Source of the DNA: Thamnaconus septentrionalis
Taxonomy: Eukaryota; Chordata; Actinopteri; Tetraodontiformes; Monacanthidae
DNA length: 64,000 nt
NCBI GenBank assembly: GCA_009823395.1
Contig: CM020501.1
Span: forward strand, 975,861 to 1,039,860
Direction of reading: 5' to 3'
In this document: in pieces, positions 46,226 to 56,622 of the stretch
Layout of the letters: every line of letters starts with the position of its first letter
Position numbering within the stretch: the stretch's first letter is position 1
Made by a program: the position numbers and the translations under genes
The notes under the pieces: model-generated
The model's database searches: none
What the model saw: only the letters and a program-made list of their open reading frames with translations
Told to the model about the DNA's origin: nothing

Positions 46226-46470
46226 GCCACTTTTTTGATGAATGGAGCGATTAGAGGGAAGACGAGCAATTTGACTGCAAAGAGGAGACCCCGGAAAAAT
46301 GTTTTTCTTTTTTTTTTCTTTTTTTAAACTGTGACGGCGGCTGTCAGAGGCTTGAATACAGTCCATCTCTCACGGCCGGGATGGGGCGGCGCTCTGACAT
46401 GTCTTCAGCGGCGGGATTATCGGCACTCACTCCCTCACTGTCGGCCCGCTGAGTAATGGGCCGCCGCCGC
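46080..46470. other. Candidate regulatory block with (GCC)n core
   Basis: Unique-looking flanks surround a GCC run of about nine units (46196-46222). CAAATTGCTCGTC-like and GATTATCGGC segments lie nearby. No coding evidence. Confidence 0.3.
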
Positions 46471-47172
46471 CACCACGCAGCTCATAACGGTGGTCGGGGG
46501 GTGGAGATTGATGCGTGAATGCGAAGCCAACAGCGGAGGTGAATGGATGGAGATCTGACACTGATTAAGTAATATGATGTTTGTTTTTTCAGAGGAGGAG
46601 AAAGAGGAGGGGGAGGAGGAGGTAGAGAAGGGAGAAGAGAAAACAAGGCCCAACTGCTGCACTGTTGCTAACCGCTAACCGCTAACCGTTAGCATGGCTA
46701 GCCTGAGAGGCTGGCACCTGCAGGAAATGCTTCTGCCTCAAGGGGGCGTAGAGGAGAGCCACAAAACTTTCACACGTGGCCCCCTGAAACTCAAGGAATT
46801 CCTCCCTCCCTCCCACGCTCCCCCAGAAAAACACCTGCGCCCCCTGCTGACTGAATGGTGGTTCTACTCCTGAAGATCTGCCAGTTGTTTCTTCGCTCCA
46901 GGACTCCAGTCATTCGAAAAACAAAACAAAACAATAAAACAACAACATCAACAACAGAAAAAACAAAACAAACAAAAAAATAACCCCTCTGCAGGTGTCC
47001 AGGCCAGCAGCATTGTTAGCCTTCTGTTTACAGTCTCCTGATAAAAGTTGCACACCTCCTGGCGGTGTGAAGCAGTGAAGCCGCAGCTCTGCACTGCTGG
47101 CTGCCAGGCTGGTTTTTACGCTAACAAGCTAGCTTAATTACCGCACAATTACCGCTGGGCTGTTGTCGTTGT

Positions 47173-47221
<49 letters not shown>

Positions 47222-47610
47222 TCACACAGCGAGGCTAAAGAGAACCCACCCACCACCAGCCGGAAACTTAATTCCGATCCGATGGTCTGTGAGATGGAGG
47301 ACAGCAGGTTTCCTCCTGACTTCCTGCCGGCCGGCCGCTAGCTTCCTGTTTATGTCCCTTGCCCCGCCCCCTCCCCCTTCATTCCTCCGCTTTATTTGTT
47401 AGCTGGGTTATTAGAGCTGTCTGCCGCCCTGGCGGGGGAATAAATTGGGAGAAAATTGTGTGCATATAGATCTTCTGCTGGTCCAGTCAAGCAGCAAATA
47501 TAGACCTGGAGTGGAGCAGTGCATGCTGGGATGTAGGGGTGGGGGCACCGAGTTGTAGCTCCGAACCTTCCTGTTGAATCACTGGAGCTTTTCAAGATGG
47601 ATGTGGGAGG
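46471..47610. other. Intergenic sequence without a recognisable gene
   Basis: Holds CGCTAACC tandem units (46672-46690), an A/C-rich patch (46918-46980), a (GT)n run (47178-47221) and an AT-rich block at 47390-47470 (TTAGCTGGGTTATTAGAGC). Confidence 0.45.
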
Positions 47611-47618
47611 TTCTAGAC

Positions 47619-49071
47619 CATATGTGTCAAACTCAAGGCCCGCGGTCCAAATGTGGCCCGCCACGTCATTTTATGTGGCCTCGCGAGAGTTTAAAAGGTC
47701 TGAGTGCCCTGTTTGCACTTGGTCATTTCATGCGTTTTTCGTATTCTGATCGGCAAAAAACACACGAAGTAACCAAGTACAAATCCGTTTTGTCATCCGA
47801 ATACCCAAACCGCGTCACGGAAGTGCGAACAGAATGCGAGCTCAGTCCACATTAACGACCACCTACTCTGCTCACCTCTCCTGTGTACGTACTTGGTCGG
47901 CGCCCCACCTCCCGCCGTCGTCATTATAAAGTTACAAAAAAGAAGCGAAAACAAATCATTTTTGTTGGACTCTTTTATTAGGATGCTACTAAATTTTTGT
48001 CCGCATTAGCGTATTTTGTCAGTGGAGCAGCAGTCGCAGTTTCTCCACATATGAGATTAAATGTGCGACGTTGCATCCGAAAATTCGCCAGCCACTGTTG
48101 ATCCGAAAAAGAAGTCATCACCACTCTGTCCCACCAGTCGTTACTCCTCGTTCGGATCCATACGAGCTGCAGTAGAATTAAAACGAGTGACTTGATATAG
48201 TCCGCAAACAGGAAGTTGATTCTTATTCGTGTTCAGGTGAAACTAGCCGTAGTTTTGCGCTTTACTGCCCCTAGTGGTTAAAAATGCACTAATGCGATCA
48301 CAAGTGGCACGCTCGAGACGCATGTTAATGCCATGTGCGAACAGATGCTTCAAGATGCGTACTTGTGATACGATCCCCCAAAACAGTTACAGTGGCCAAG
48401 TGCAAACAGGGCCTAAAAATAAATAGGTCAAAAGCGTGCTTTGACCAAACACTACATTTCCCACAATGCCTGTCGACTATGATACCCGCAAAGTGACGCT
48501 CACCGCCACTACGCGGCAGTTTTTCCGCATCAATGCTAACGAGTGGAATTCAGAAATAAATAATGATCCCAAAATAATTATTGTAATCAAACTATCAGTT
48601 GGATGCAAGGCTGTGTTCAGCCTTTTTTTTTTTAAATGCTACATCTGTCATACATGTTCTTAGCAGAACACAATTGTTGATTTTACAGTAATTAAGACCA
48701 TTTTAATGGGCTTAATTATGTTATTTATTATGTTATTTTTCTGAGTTTTTTCAGATTTATTTATTATGTTAATTTTCTTTATTCACTTGGATAGTTTGAT
48801 CCATGATTGATGGAGTTATGTGGGTTTCATAAGCTGACAAAAGGATTTATGTTATAACAGAGCAACAAGCTAACATATTTTTTCTATGCAACTGTAATGT
48901 GCAAGAACTGATATAACTTGAATAAGTAATACATTCAGAGTTATTTAACATTAAAGAGTAGTTACATTTACTTTACATTACATTTAGTTACATTTATAAG
49001 TTACATCTGGCCCTTTGAGGACGGCCATTATGCTGATGTGGCCCTCGGTGAAAATGAGTTTGACACCGCTG
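47619..49071. mobile_element. hAT transposon with perfect 8-bp TSD and nested element
   Basis: The left end CATATGTGTCAAACTC and inverted right end CAGCGGTGTCAAACTC match over the GTGTCAAACTC core, the common CAGGGGTGTCAAACTC hAT terminus. The duplication TTCTAGAC flanks it exactly (47611-47618 and 49072-49079). The next internal blocks AAGGCCCGCGG and GATGTGGCCCTCGG are also typical. No transposase frame. A second DNA element is inserted at 47706-48412. Confidence 0.92.
47706..48412. mobile_element. Nested DNA transposon with 17-bp perfect TIRs
   Basis: GCCCTGTTTGCACTTGG (47706-47722) is exactly complementary to 48396-48412. The element is about 707 bp and CpG-rich. I do not see a TSD, so the superfamily is open. 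A GGCCCTGTTTACACCTGG-type terminus is familiar in fish non-autonomous elements. Confidence 0.75.
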
Positions 49072-49462
49072 TTCTAGACTCTGGCAGGTGAATGAAACTA
49101 AAGGGGTTCTTCTTGGTTTCTCTCGATTCTTAAATATTCCTCCAGATTACTCCAGGTTCTTGTGGGTTTCTCTAGGTTCCTAAAGGTTTTTTCAGGTTTT
49201 TTCAGGTTTTTTCAGGTTCCTCGCTGTGATCTTCATCTGGCTCATCAGCCTTCTGGATTCATTATTCATGACCTCATGGAACCCCCTACTCCCCAGCCCC
49301 AACATGCCAAAACCGCCGCCTCCCTCGTCACGCTTCGCTTAAACCGAGGAACATGGATCCATATGCAGATGATCGTTGTCACAACACATCCACCCCCCTC
49401 TCCCCCTGAAACACTCCGACACATGTCTTTTCTCCTCCTAATTATTCTGCAAAACAAAACGC

Positions 49463-49517
49463 GAAGAAGAAGAAGAAGAAGAAGAAGAAGAAGAAGAAGA
49501 AGAAGAAGAAGAAGAAG
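49463..49517 (+). repeat. (GAA)n microsatellite
   Basis: About 18 GAA units, followed by further AGAAG-rich sequence to 49730. Confidence 0.95.
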
Positions 49518-49739
49518 CATCAGCAGCAGCAGTAGAAGAAGAAGAAACGCGTTCAGCAAGCAAACAGTTGAGGACAAGAGAAGACACGACAGAGACGGAG
49601 GAGGACAGACGGCAGAGAAGATGAAGAGAAAATTAACAACCAGCAGAAAGAAATTAGAGCAAACGATGTTCCAGTCGAGGAGAAGAAGGAGAAGGAGAAG
49701 AAGAAGAAGCAGAAGAAGGAGGAGAAGTCGGAGCAGCTT

Positions 49740-50015
49740 GATGTTTATTAGGTGGCGGATAAATGAGATGTTTCAGCAGCTGGCCGCGGCGGCAACATTA
49801 AAAATAAAGAGATGATTTCTTGTGGGGGATTAATGCCGCTGCCGAGTCGCTGATGATCACTCACTGAAGACTTCATTATGCCAATTAATGGGCCCTGCCG
49901 CTACTTGACCCGCCCCGTCAAAATTAGTGGCCAGGAACCTTTAAGTCAGATGGATGAACTGCCACGAGCCTCGCCGGCTAATTGGCAGCCGCAATCAAGA
50001 GCGAATATGTATCAG
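49740..50015. other. Candidate conserved non-coding block
   Basis: Unique-looking sequence with GGGGGATTAATGCCGC, ATTATGCCAATTAATGGGCC and GGCTAATTGGCAGCC between two GAA runs. It contains several paired TAAT/ATTA cores. Enhancer texture; not tested. Confidence 0.5.
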
Positions 50016-50061
50016 GAGGGCCAGGGAGGAGGGAGAAGGGGGGGAGCTGGAATATATTAGA

Positions 50062-50106
50062 AGCAGAAGAAGAAGAAGAAGAAGAAGAAGAAGAAGAAGA
50101 AGAAGA
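50062..50106 (+). repeat. (GAA)n microsatellite
   Basis: About 15 GAA units. Confidence 0.95.
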
Positions 50107-50244
50107 GAAATTAGGCTGCGAGGGACCAACTGTCTGAGTGTCAGCAGGGAGAAATGGTGATGGGACAGAAGAAGAAGTAGATGGAGGAGGAGGAGGAGGA
50201 GAAGGAGGAATGGAGAAGATGAGGCTGTTTTCTAAAAACATAAA

Positions 50245-50350
50245 AACTGAAAATAAGAATCCTGCTGCCTCGTTAAGCGCCTCGGAGTGGAATCATTCTA
50301 ATTCCTCACCTGGACGTGACCATGATTATTTATGCAAATGATAAAATCTG
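50245..50350. other. Candidate conserved block with POU octamer
   Basis: ATGCAAAT, a perfect octamer, lies at 50332-50339 within ATTATTTATGCAAATGATAA. Upstream GGAATCATTCTAATTCC is nearly palindromic. Unique-looking sequence. Confidence 0.45.
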
Positions 50351-50477
50351 GAGCACACCAATCATCTCCGCCACCGTCGTCTGGTGTCACTGCTGCTGCT
50401 GCTGTTGTTGTTGTTGTTGTTGTTTTTTTTTTTTTTAAATAAACTGTTCTCCGTTTGAATTTGCGCAGGAAACGACT

Positions 50478-50505
50478 CAGTGAGCCAGTGAGTCAGTGAG
50501 TCAGT
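50478..50505 (+). repeat. Tandem GTGAGTCA units (AP-1 type)
   Basis: TGAGTCA occurs at 50489-50495 and 50497-50503, 8 bases apart, in an octamer tandem GTGAGTCA with degenerate neighbours on the left. Confidence 0.85.
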
Positions 50506-50770
50506 GTGGGACGAAGGAAGATCAAGTGGTCGTATTAAACTACCGCCACTTTTCTAATTAATTCCCCTGATGAATGAACTAATTAAATACCACCCCCATC
50601 CCACAGAGCCCCCGAATTGAGTTGGAGTGTTGGACTGCTGCCTCACCACCTGGGGGCAGCAGCTACCAGCGTCGCCCTCTGAGAAATGGTGAAAGCCAGA
50701 GAAACGGAGAAAACGTTTTCCAATTGAACCATTTCTTCCTTTCCCTCCACGATGGAAGTAAACTTTAATT

Positions 50771-51223
50771 CAGGGGTGTCAAACTCAAACACACAGTGGG
50801 GCCATAATGTCAAACTTGGACAAAGTTTCGGTCCAACAGTGAGATTTATTGAAAAAAATCTTCCTCCATATATAATAGTGAACCTTTTTACATGGACTCA
50901 AACAAGTTTTGCTTTAACACTGAATATGGATTGATTTAAATTTCAACAGTAAATTTAAATGTAATGATACATTTAAAAATAAAATAACAACAATAAACCA
51001 ATGAAGTCATCATAATATCCTTCAATTAATGACCTGTCCTGATTGAGCAGAGCATTCTGGGATTTGTAGTATTACTGCTACATCTGCTGTATAATAGCAG
51101 TGGGTCAACTCCAGTCGAGATTTAGTATTGGGCCAAATAGAATGACCCTGCGGGGCCAAATTTGACCTATGATTTTAGCTGCTTGTCATACCAGCTGCGG
51201 CCCGCAGGGGGCGACACCTGTGG
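50771..51223. mobile_element. Degenerate hAT-like copy
   Basis: Starts CAGGGGTGTCAAACTCAAAC, the same type of terminus as 47619, and ends near GGCGACACCTGTG, with GCGGCCCGCAGGGGG inside. The 8-bp flanks do not match, so the right boundary is approximate or the copy is decayed. Confidence 0.6.
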
Positions 51224-51341
51224 TCTGCTCCCAAGTTAACCTTCCCATCGCAACATCCTGGAAAATCAGTCCAACCAGGTGGGTTTTCCGGACTCTGTGA
51301 CTGTTGATGGAGGTGGGAGGAGTCAGAGGGGCCTCGCCCAC

Positions 51342-51490
51342 TTAGCCCGGCTAACGATCACTATGCTACGCTAAACGAGCCTGACTTTAGCCCGGCTAAC
51401 GATCACTATGCTACGCTAACGAGCCTGACTTTAGCCCGGCCCTAGCTCCACCCAGCCGGGCAGCACCGGCCTCGTTAGCGTAGTGATTAA
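51342..51490. repeat. Tandem 45-bp duplication with a short inverted copy
   Basis: Units beginning TTAGCCCGGC start at 51342, 51387 and (partial) 51431. The second is one base shorter. CTCGTTAGCGTAGTGATTAA near 51473 is a partial inverted copy of the same unit. Confidence 0.9.
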
Positions 51491-51885
51491 TGAAGTTGTC
51501 AGCCTGAACTCCATTTCATTTATTTTTATTTTTATTTCACCTCCAGCCCCCCCGCAAGCGTCTGATGAAACTAATTTATTATAATTATAACGTGACGTCT
51601 CCAAACCTTAACGCAACGACAACGACAAAAAAAACAACACACACACAAACACACACTTACACAAGCAAAAAGGATCTATTAATTAAGGTTTGGTGGCTTT
51701 TAATTCAAGCCAGGGTGATGGCGCCCTCCGCTGGGCCGGTGCCAGCCAAGTGCAGATGTAATTCTGTTATCTCCCCCTTCGTCGTTTACACAAATTAATT
51801 TGAACAATTAGGCCTCGGCCGGCCTTTCATGAATCATGCCGGAGGAGCTGCCAAGAAATTAATAGTCACGAGCTTTACCCCGTTA
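51485..51885. other. Candidate conserved non-coding block, strongest of the set
   Basis: Contains TCTATTAATTAAGG, GGCTTTTAATTCAAGCC (a near-palindrome), the perfect palindrome CAAATTAATTTG at 51791-51802, CAATTAGGCCTCGGCC and AAGAAATTAATAGTCACG. The density of ATTA/TAAT pairs in unique-looking sequence with balanced GC is that of an ancient homeodomain-bound enhancer. Conservation is an inference. Confidence 0.5.
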
Positions 51886-52463
51886 TTTATTTATTATTTA
51901 TTATTAGAAACCAGCCATCTACACCTGCTGCAAACAGCCGTGACCGGAGGTGCAGAAAAACACAGGCGTCACAGTTTTTCTGCAGGTTTAAACGGGTTCT
52001 TGACGGAGGATTAGAGAACAAAAAAAGTCAAATTTACCGCAAAATTGAGGTTTAATTCGTAGCGACATTCTGCCTCTTTTTTCACTGATCTTCTTTGTTG
52101 CAGAGCCTTTGAAAAAACGATATATAAAAAATAAAAATCCCTCTGGATTAAAAATCCAATTTAATGCACTTTTTGTTTTTTTGCCTGATTCAATTAACCT
52201 GGTGCACCTCCCGATGGTTTGACCAAACTCACTGTAACATCCCAGCTGCTGTACTGCGTCTGTGTGAATCGGTTGATTTTTCCAAATCATTTGTCGAAAA
52301 TCAACGTCAACATCCTGCAAAAAAATTAACAAAAAATCATAAAACATCCAGTGAGTGGCGTTTGTTTATTTTCAACAATTCCAGTATATTGAAACATTAA
52401 AACTCTTTGTTGGCCTTCTCATCTAAAAAAAAGCACACAAGATTCTGAAATAAAACCACAAAA

Positions 52464-52520
52464 GAATCCTCTTCTTCTTCTTCTTCTTCTTCTTCTTCTT
52501 CTTCTTCTTCTTCTTCTTCT
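52464..52520 (+). repeat. (TTC)n microsatellite
   Basis: About 18 TTC units. Confidence 0.95.
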
Positions 52521-52539
52521 GTTTTTTTTTCTACTCTTG

Positions 52540-52640
52540 TGCTTTAGCTGATAGATCACTGATTATCTTTGGGATAAATATGTGTTGCCGTCTAATTGGC
52601 CCCCCGCCTGGGAAGTCAGAGATCAACTGCGGACGTCGGT
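52540..52640. other. Candidate conserved non-coding block
   Basis: GATCACTGATTATCTTTGGG and GTCTAATTGGCC in unique-looking sequence next to a TTC run. Weak support. Confidence 0.3.
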
Positions 52641-53039
52641 ATTCCCGTAAAGAAAAAACAAGAAGTCATAAAGCATAGAGGAGCTTTTTGTTTGGATTAA
52701 ATCCTGGAAATGGATGTGAAGAAATTAGCAGAGTGATGGTGCGGTCCTGCTGTACGGCCAGCAGGGGGCGTCTTCCCTCTACTTACAAAAGGCCTTTCCA
52801 GCGTGCGTGTGTGTGTGCGTGTGTGCACTCCTCCATCCAGCAGGCCTAACGAGCTGATTGCGGATATCGAGTTTTCCTCTTCTTTCCTTTTTTCCCCCTC
52901 CTGATGTAACTGAATAATTCCGCTTTTCACTGAAAGGCTGCAGCCAGACGACCCCCCCACATACACACCCCACTCTCCCGCCACCCCCGACCCCCCCGGC
53001 CCTTCCCCCTTCCCTCGCTGTGTCCTTCCTAGACCGCGC

Positions 53040-53270
53040 TAACCACATTTTTTGGGGGGCTGTGTTCCGGTTAAAGGAGGCCATTAAGCAGCAATAAGTG
53101 GGATCCATACGCTGGGCTCAATAACCACGTGTAATTGTGCGACAGTTATGTGTTCCTACGCAAATCTATGGCCACCGTCTGCGGTGTGAGTGCCCGCTAA
53201 CTCGATTGTGCAGCCCGTGTGTTTCTTCAGCTGCGTGTTTAATGTCCATTAAGCCCAACTGAGGAATGTC
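53040..53270. other. Candidate conserved non-coding block
   Basis: A run of unique-looking sequence with GGCCATTAAGCAGC, CACGTGTAATTGTG (E-box next to TAATTG) and TAATGTCCATTAAGCCC. Enhancer texture; not tested. Confidence 0.45.
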
Positions 53271-54229
53271 ACGACGTCTCGACGGCTGCTGCTGCTGCTG
53301 CCTCTTCTTCTTCCTCAGTTCCAGAAGAAGTGGCCTGTTCACTTCTGTCCAGTCAGGATCTTTCCATCACATCATGGCTGCTATTGTTCATGGATGGATG
53401 ACGATGGATTAGAAAAAATACAAAAAAGAAAGCATGTGACCATCAGTCACATGACTCTGAAGGGAGGATTTTTTTATTTAAATGTTGTTTTTTTCTGCAT
53501 TTGCACTCAAAATGTTTAAGTAAACTGAAGTAAACTTTCTCTTTTTTTCCCTTTTGGTTGGAGGTGTCCAATCCAGATGTATCGATGCCCTTTGTGACAT
53601 CGCATGGGGCTGATAAGGCAAACGAAAATAGTAAAGGATGATTGTTTTGGTATACTATTATGATTATTTCCACCATGTTCACGACAACAAAAGTTCCTGG
53701 GCTGTGTGGGGGTGCGGTGAGGTCATATGACTGGAATCAGGAAGAGCTTCTCTCCCTTGATTGGCTGGTTTCAGTCACATGACTCTGATCCTAACCCAGG
53801 TCCCGGAACACGGAGCTACTGAATCTCTCAAGCAGAAGGAATTTTCCCTTTTCCTTTTAACGACAAGGAGAGAGAGAGGAGAGAGAGAGAGAGAGGTGGA
53901 AGTTGGAAGTTGGTTGGTAGCTGAATTTCTTCCCGGAGTCTTTCCTCATCCATCCGCTCAGAATGTCGGAGGCCGGAGTGCCGCAGAGCTCGCTGCTTTT
54001 CATCTTTCATCTGGCCGTGAGGAGGAGCCGTCACACAGATCAACTGCAGGCCACTGATTTAACTCCACCACAGGGAACCCTGGGAGCTCCTATCTGCTTT
54101 TTTTTTTTATTGGCCTCTGAGGGAATTAACCCCGCAGAGCTCCACCCACCACCAGGGACTTCAGGGAGTGGGGCTGGCAGGGGGGACGGCATTCCATACC
54201 GACATGTTGTTACATCTCTGAGGCTCTAT
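53271..54229. other. Intergenic sequence without a recognisable gene
   Basis: Includes a GCT run (53287-53301) and a GA run (53868-53898). No exon or named repeat. Confidence 0.45.
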
Positions 54230-54510
54230 GATCTCTGTTACATGACCTGTGAGGCCCTGGTGGAACATCTTTTGGTACCTGATGGAACCTCTGATGGTTC
54301 CGGGTGGCACCTCTGCTGGTTCCTGGTGAAACCTTGGATGGTTTCGGGTGGAACGTTGGATGGTCCCTAGTAGAATCTCTGATGATTCCTGGTGGAACCT
54401 CTGCTGGTTCCTGGTGGACCTTCCGAAGGTTCCTGTTGGAATCTCTAATTGTTCCTTGTGGAACCTCATTTGGTTCCTAGTGGAACTTCTGATGGTTAGT
54501 CAGGATCACT
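54230..54510 (+). repeat. Degenerate GGTTCCTGGTGGAAC minisatellite
   Basis: About ten degenerate units of 27-30 bases built on GGTTCCTGGTGGAACCTCTG. Confidence 0.85.
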
Positions 54511-56065
54511 TCAAAGTGTAAAAATTAAGGTTTTATTTGCAGTTGCACAAGTCTAATTTGGTGGTATGGTTCTCTGAAGGGGCCCCCCTGCCCTTTCCAC
54601 GGAGGCGGGATGGGCAGCTTCCCACCCTTCATGAAGCATCATGAAAGGCATAAGGCAGGGAGGGCAGCTCAGGTTTGGTTTGGGGACTCCCAAACGTGCT
54701 TGCGTGAGAGGCCTGGGCAGTAGGAGCAGAATCCTGCCCTTCACAAGCCATCGTGAAAGGCGACGCAGGGAGCCCAGCAGCAGCAACAACGAACCAACCT
54801 GGCAGAACCAGAGCAACATAAAAATAAAATGGTAGAGGATAAATGAAGTGGGGAGGTGGGTTGCATTTTAGCTAGCAACGGGAGCAGAGGGAGAGGCTGA
54901 GTTAAGGCGGCTTTAAAAAGGGCGCCCTAAAAGAAGTTATCCAATGAGAAGCTGTGAGGAAGTCAGGTGGCCTTCGGTGGATTGGAGCAGCTGCTCGCAT
55001 CGAGACCTAAGTAGGACTTGACGACGTGACCTGCCAGAACTAACGCTACGCTCGATTAGATCCTCTGATTCTTCCTGAAGGAACTTCAGAAGGTTCCAGG
55101 TGAAAACGTACTAATCCTAGGGCCACCTGTCTCGCTCACCTCAACGTGCTAGCTTCTGATTGGAGGTGGGGGGTTTCGACACTCCCATCATTAGCAATCA
55201 GGGCGGCGCCTCCTGTGGTGGACTCCTGTAATTGCCTTAATGCGAGGAGCTGATGAAGTCGCCGCCGAGTGTCTGCGTGTGTGTGCGTGACTGTCATAAC
55301 CGCTTGGCTCTGTCTGCTCCTAAGTGAATCGGAGGCGCCATCTTTTAAACCAGGCTAACAAATGAACACGTTTTGTGGCGGTGGCGGCGGTGGCGACGGG
55401 CGGCGGGTGGGGTCGGGCGCCGCCGCCCCTCCTCCCCCCACCCACCACCACCATCCTATCAGGCGGCGGCTGACAGTGATGCATGGGCTTCCAGATGAGC
55501 TGTGAACAGCTGATGGATCTGCGACGGCAGCGGCGCTCAGATAAACTAATGCATGTAATTATGTTTTCCATTGCCACTCTGTTTGTGCGACGGCGTCTTA
55601 TTACAATATCATTAGTCCAAATGGTCGCTCGCACACGCGCAGACGCACACACACATGCACACACACAGACGTGCAAAATCGAAACACTTTGCAAAATTTG
55701 TGCCTTTGCTGCCATTTGTTTTTTTCTTTAAACTTTGCCACGTGATGCTGAAGGTCCTGAACAGAATCAAATCAAATCAAATCAAAATGAATTTTGCTGC
55801 TGCTAGTGCCGACATGCTCATGGCCACCAGGGGGCACTGAGGTCAGGGCTTCAGCCTCTGGTTGATTGAGCTCTAGGTTTCCCACCATCTTGTTGCCCCC
55901 AGAGGTCAACCGCTCACACCAGCGGATGCTGACAGTGACCACTAGCGCCACCTGGTGGACAGGAAACATTTAGCACCTCTGCATGTTGAACACGTCCTAA
56001 TTGAGAGCAGGAGTTTTCTCAGGTGTCGGTCGGTCTATGTGTTGGTGAAAAGATTGTGCGGCTGG

Positions 56066-56100
<35 letters not shown>

Positions 56101-56348
56101 AACTATGGGTGTATTTTTCAACAAGTCAACCAGTTGTGTGTCGGATCATTGAGCTGTGTGTCACTTGTTCCTCTGGACTCTTTTATTTTGAAGGGTACCC
56201 CTCCCTTCACAGTAAAACACTACAGTCATTCTCAGTTTAGTTAAAGAAATGTGCTGCTGCTTCTTGTGTGTGTGTGTGTGTGTGTTTTTGTTTTGTGTCA
56301 CCAAAAAATACTCTCTTTCTCTGTCTGAGTGGGCCGTACAGCAGCTGT

Positions 56349-56401
<53 letters not shown>

Positions 56402-56556
56402 GTGCGTGTGTGTGTACTTGTTAGCCTCGGCCTGTTTGTGCATTTAAACACATGCGACACTGAGTGTGTTGTGTTGCTGCTGCTTCTACAGCACAGAGTG
56501 ATTTTTTTTGTTGTTGTTGTTGGTTGTATAAGCCACTGCCGTGTGCGTGTGTGTGC

Positions 56557-56622
<66 letters not shown>

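Noticed and set aside
49162..49815. 217-codon frame with Arg-rich runs
   Set aside because: Crosses a GAA microsatellite and purine-rich sequence; no domain, and it overlaps an enhancer-like block.
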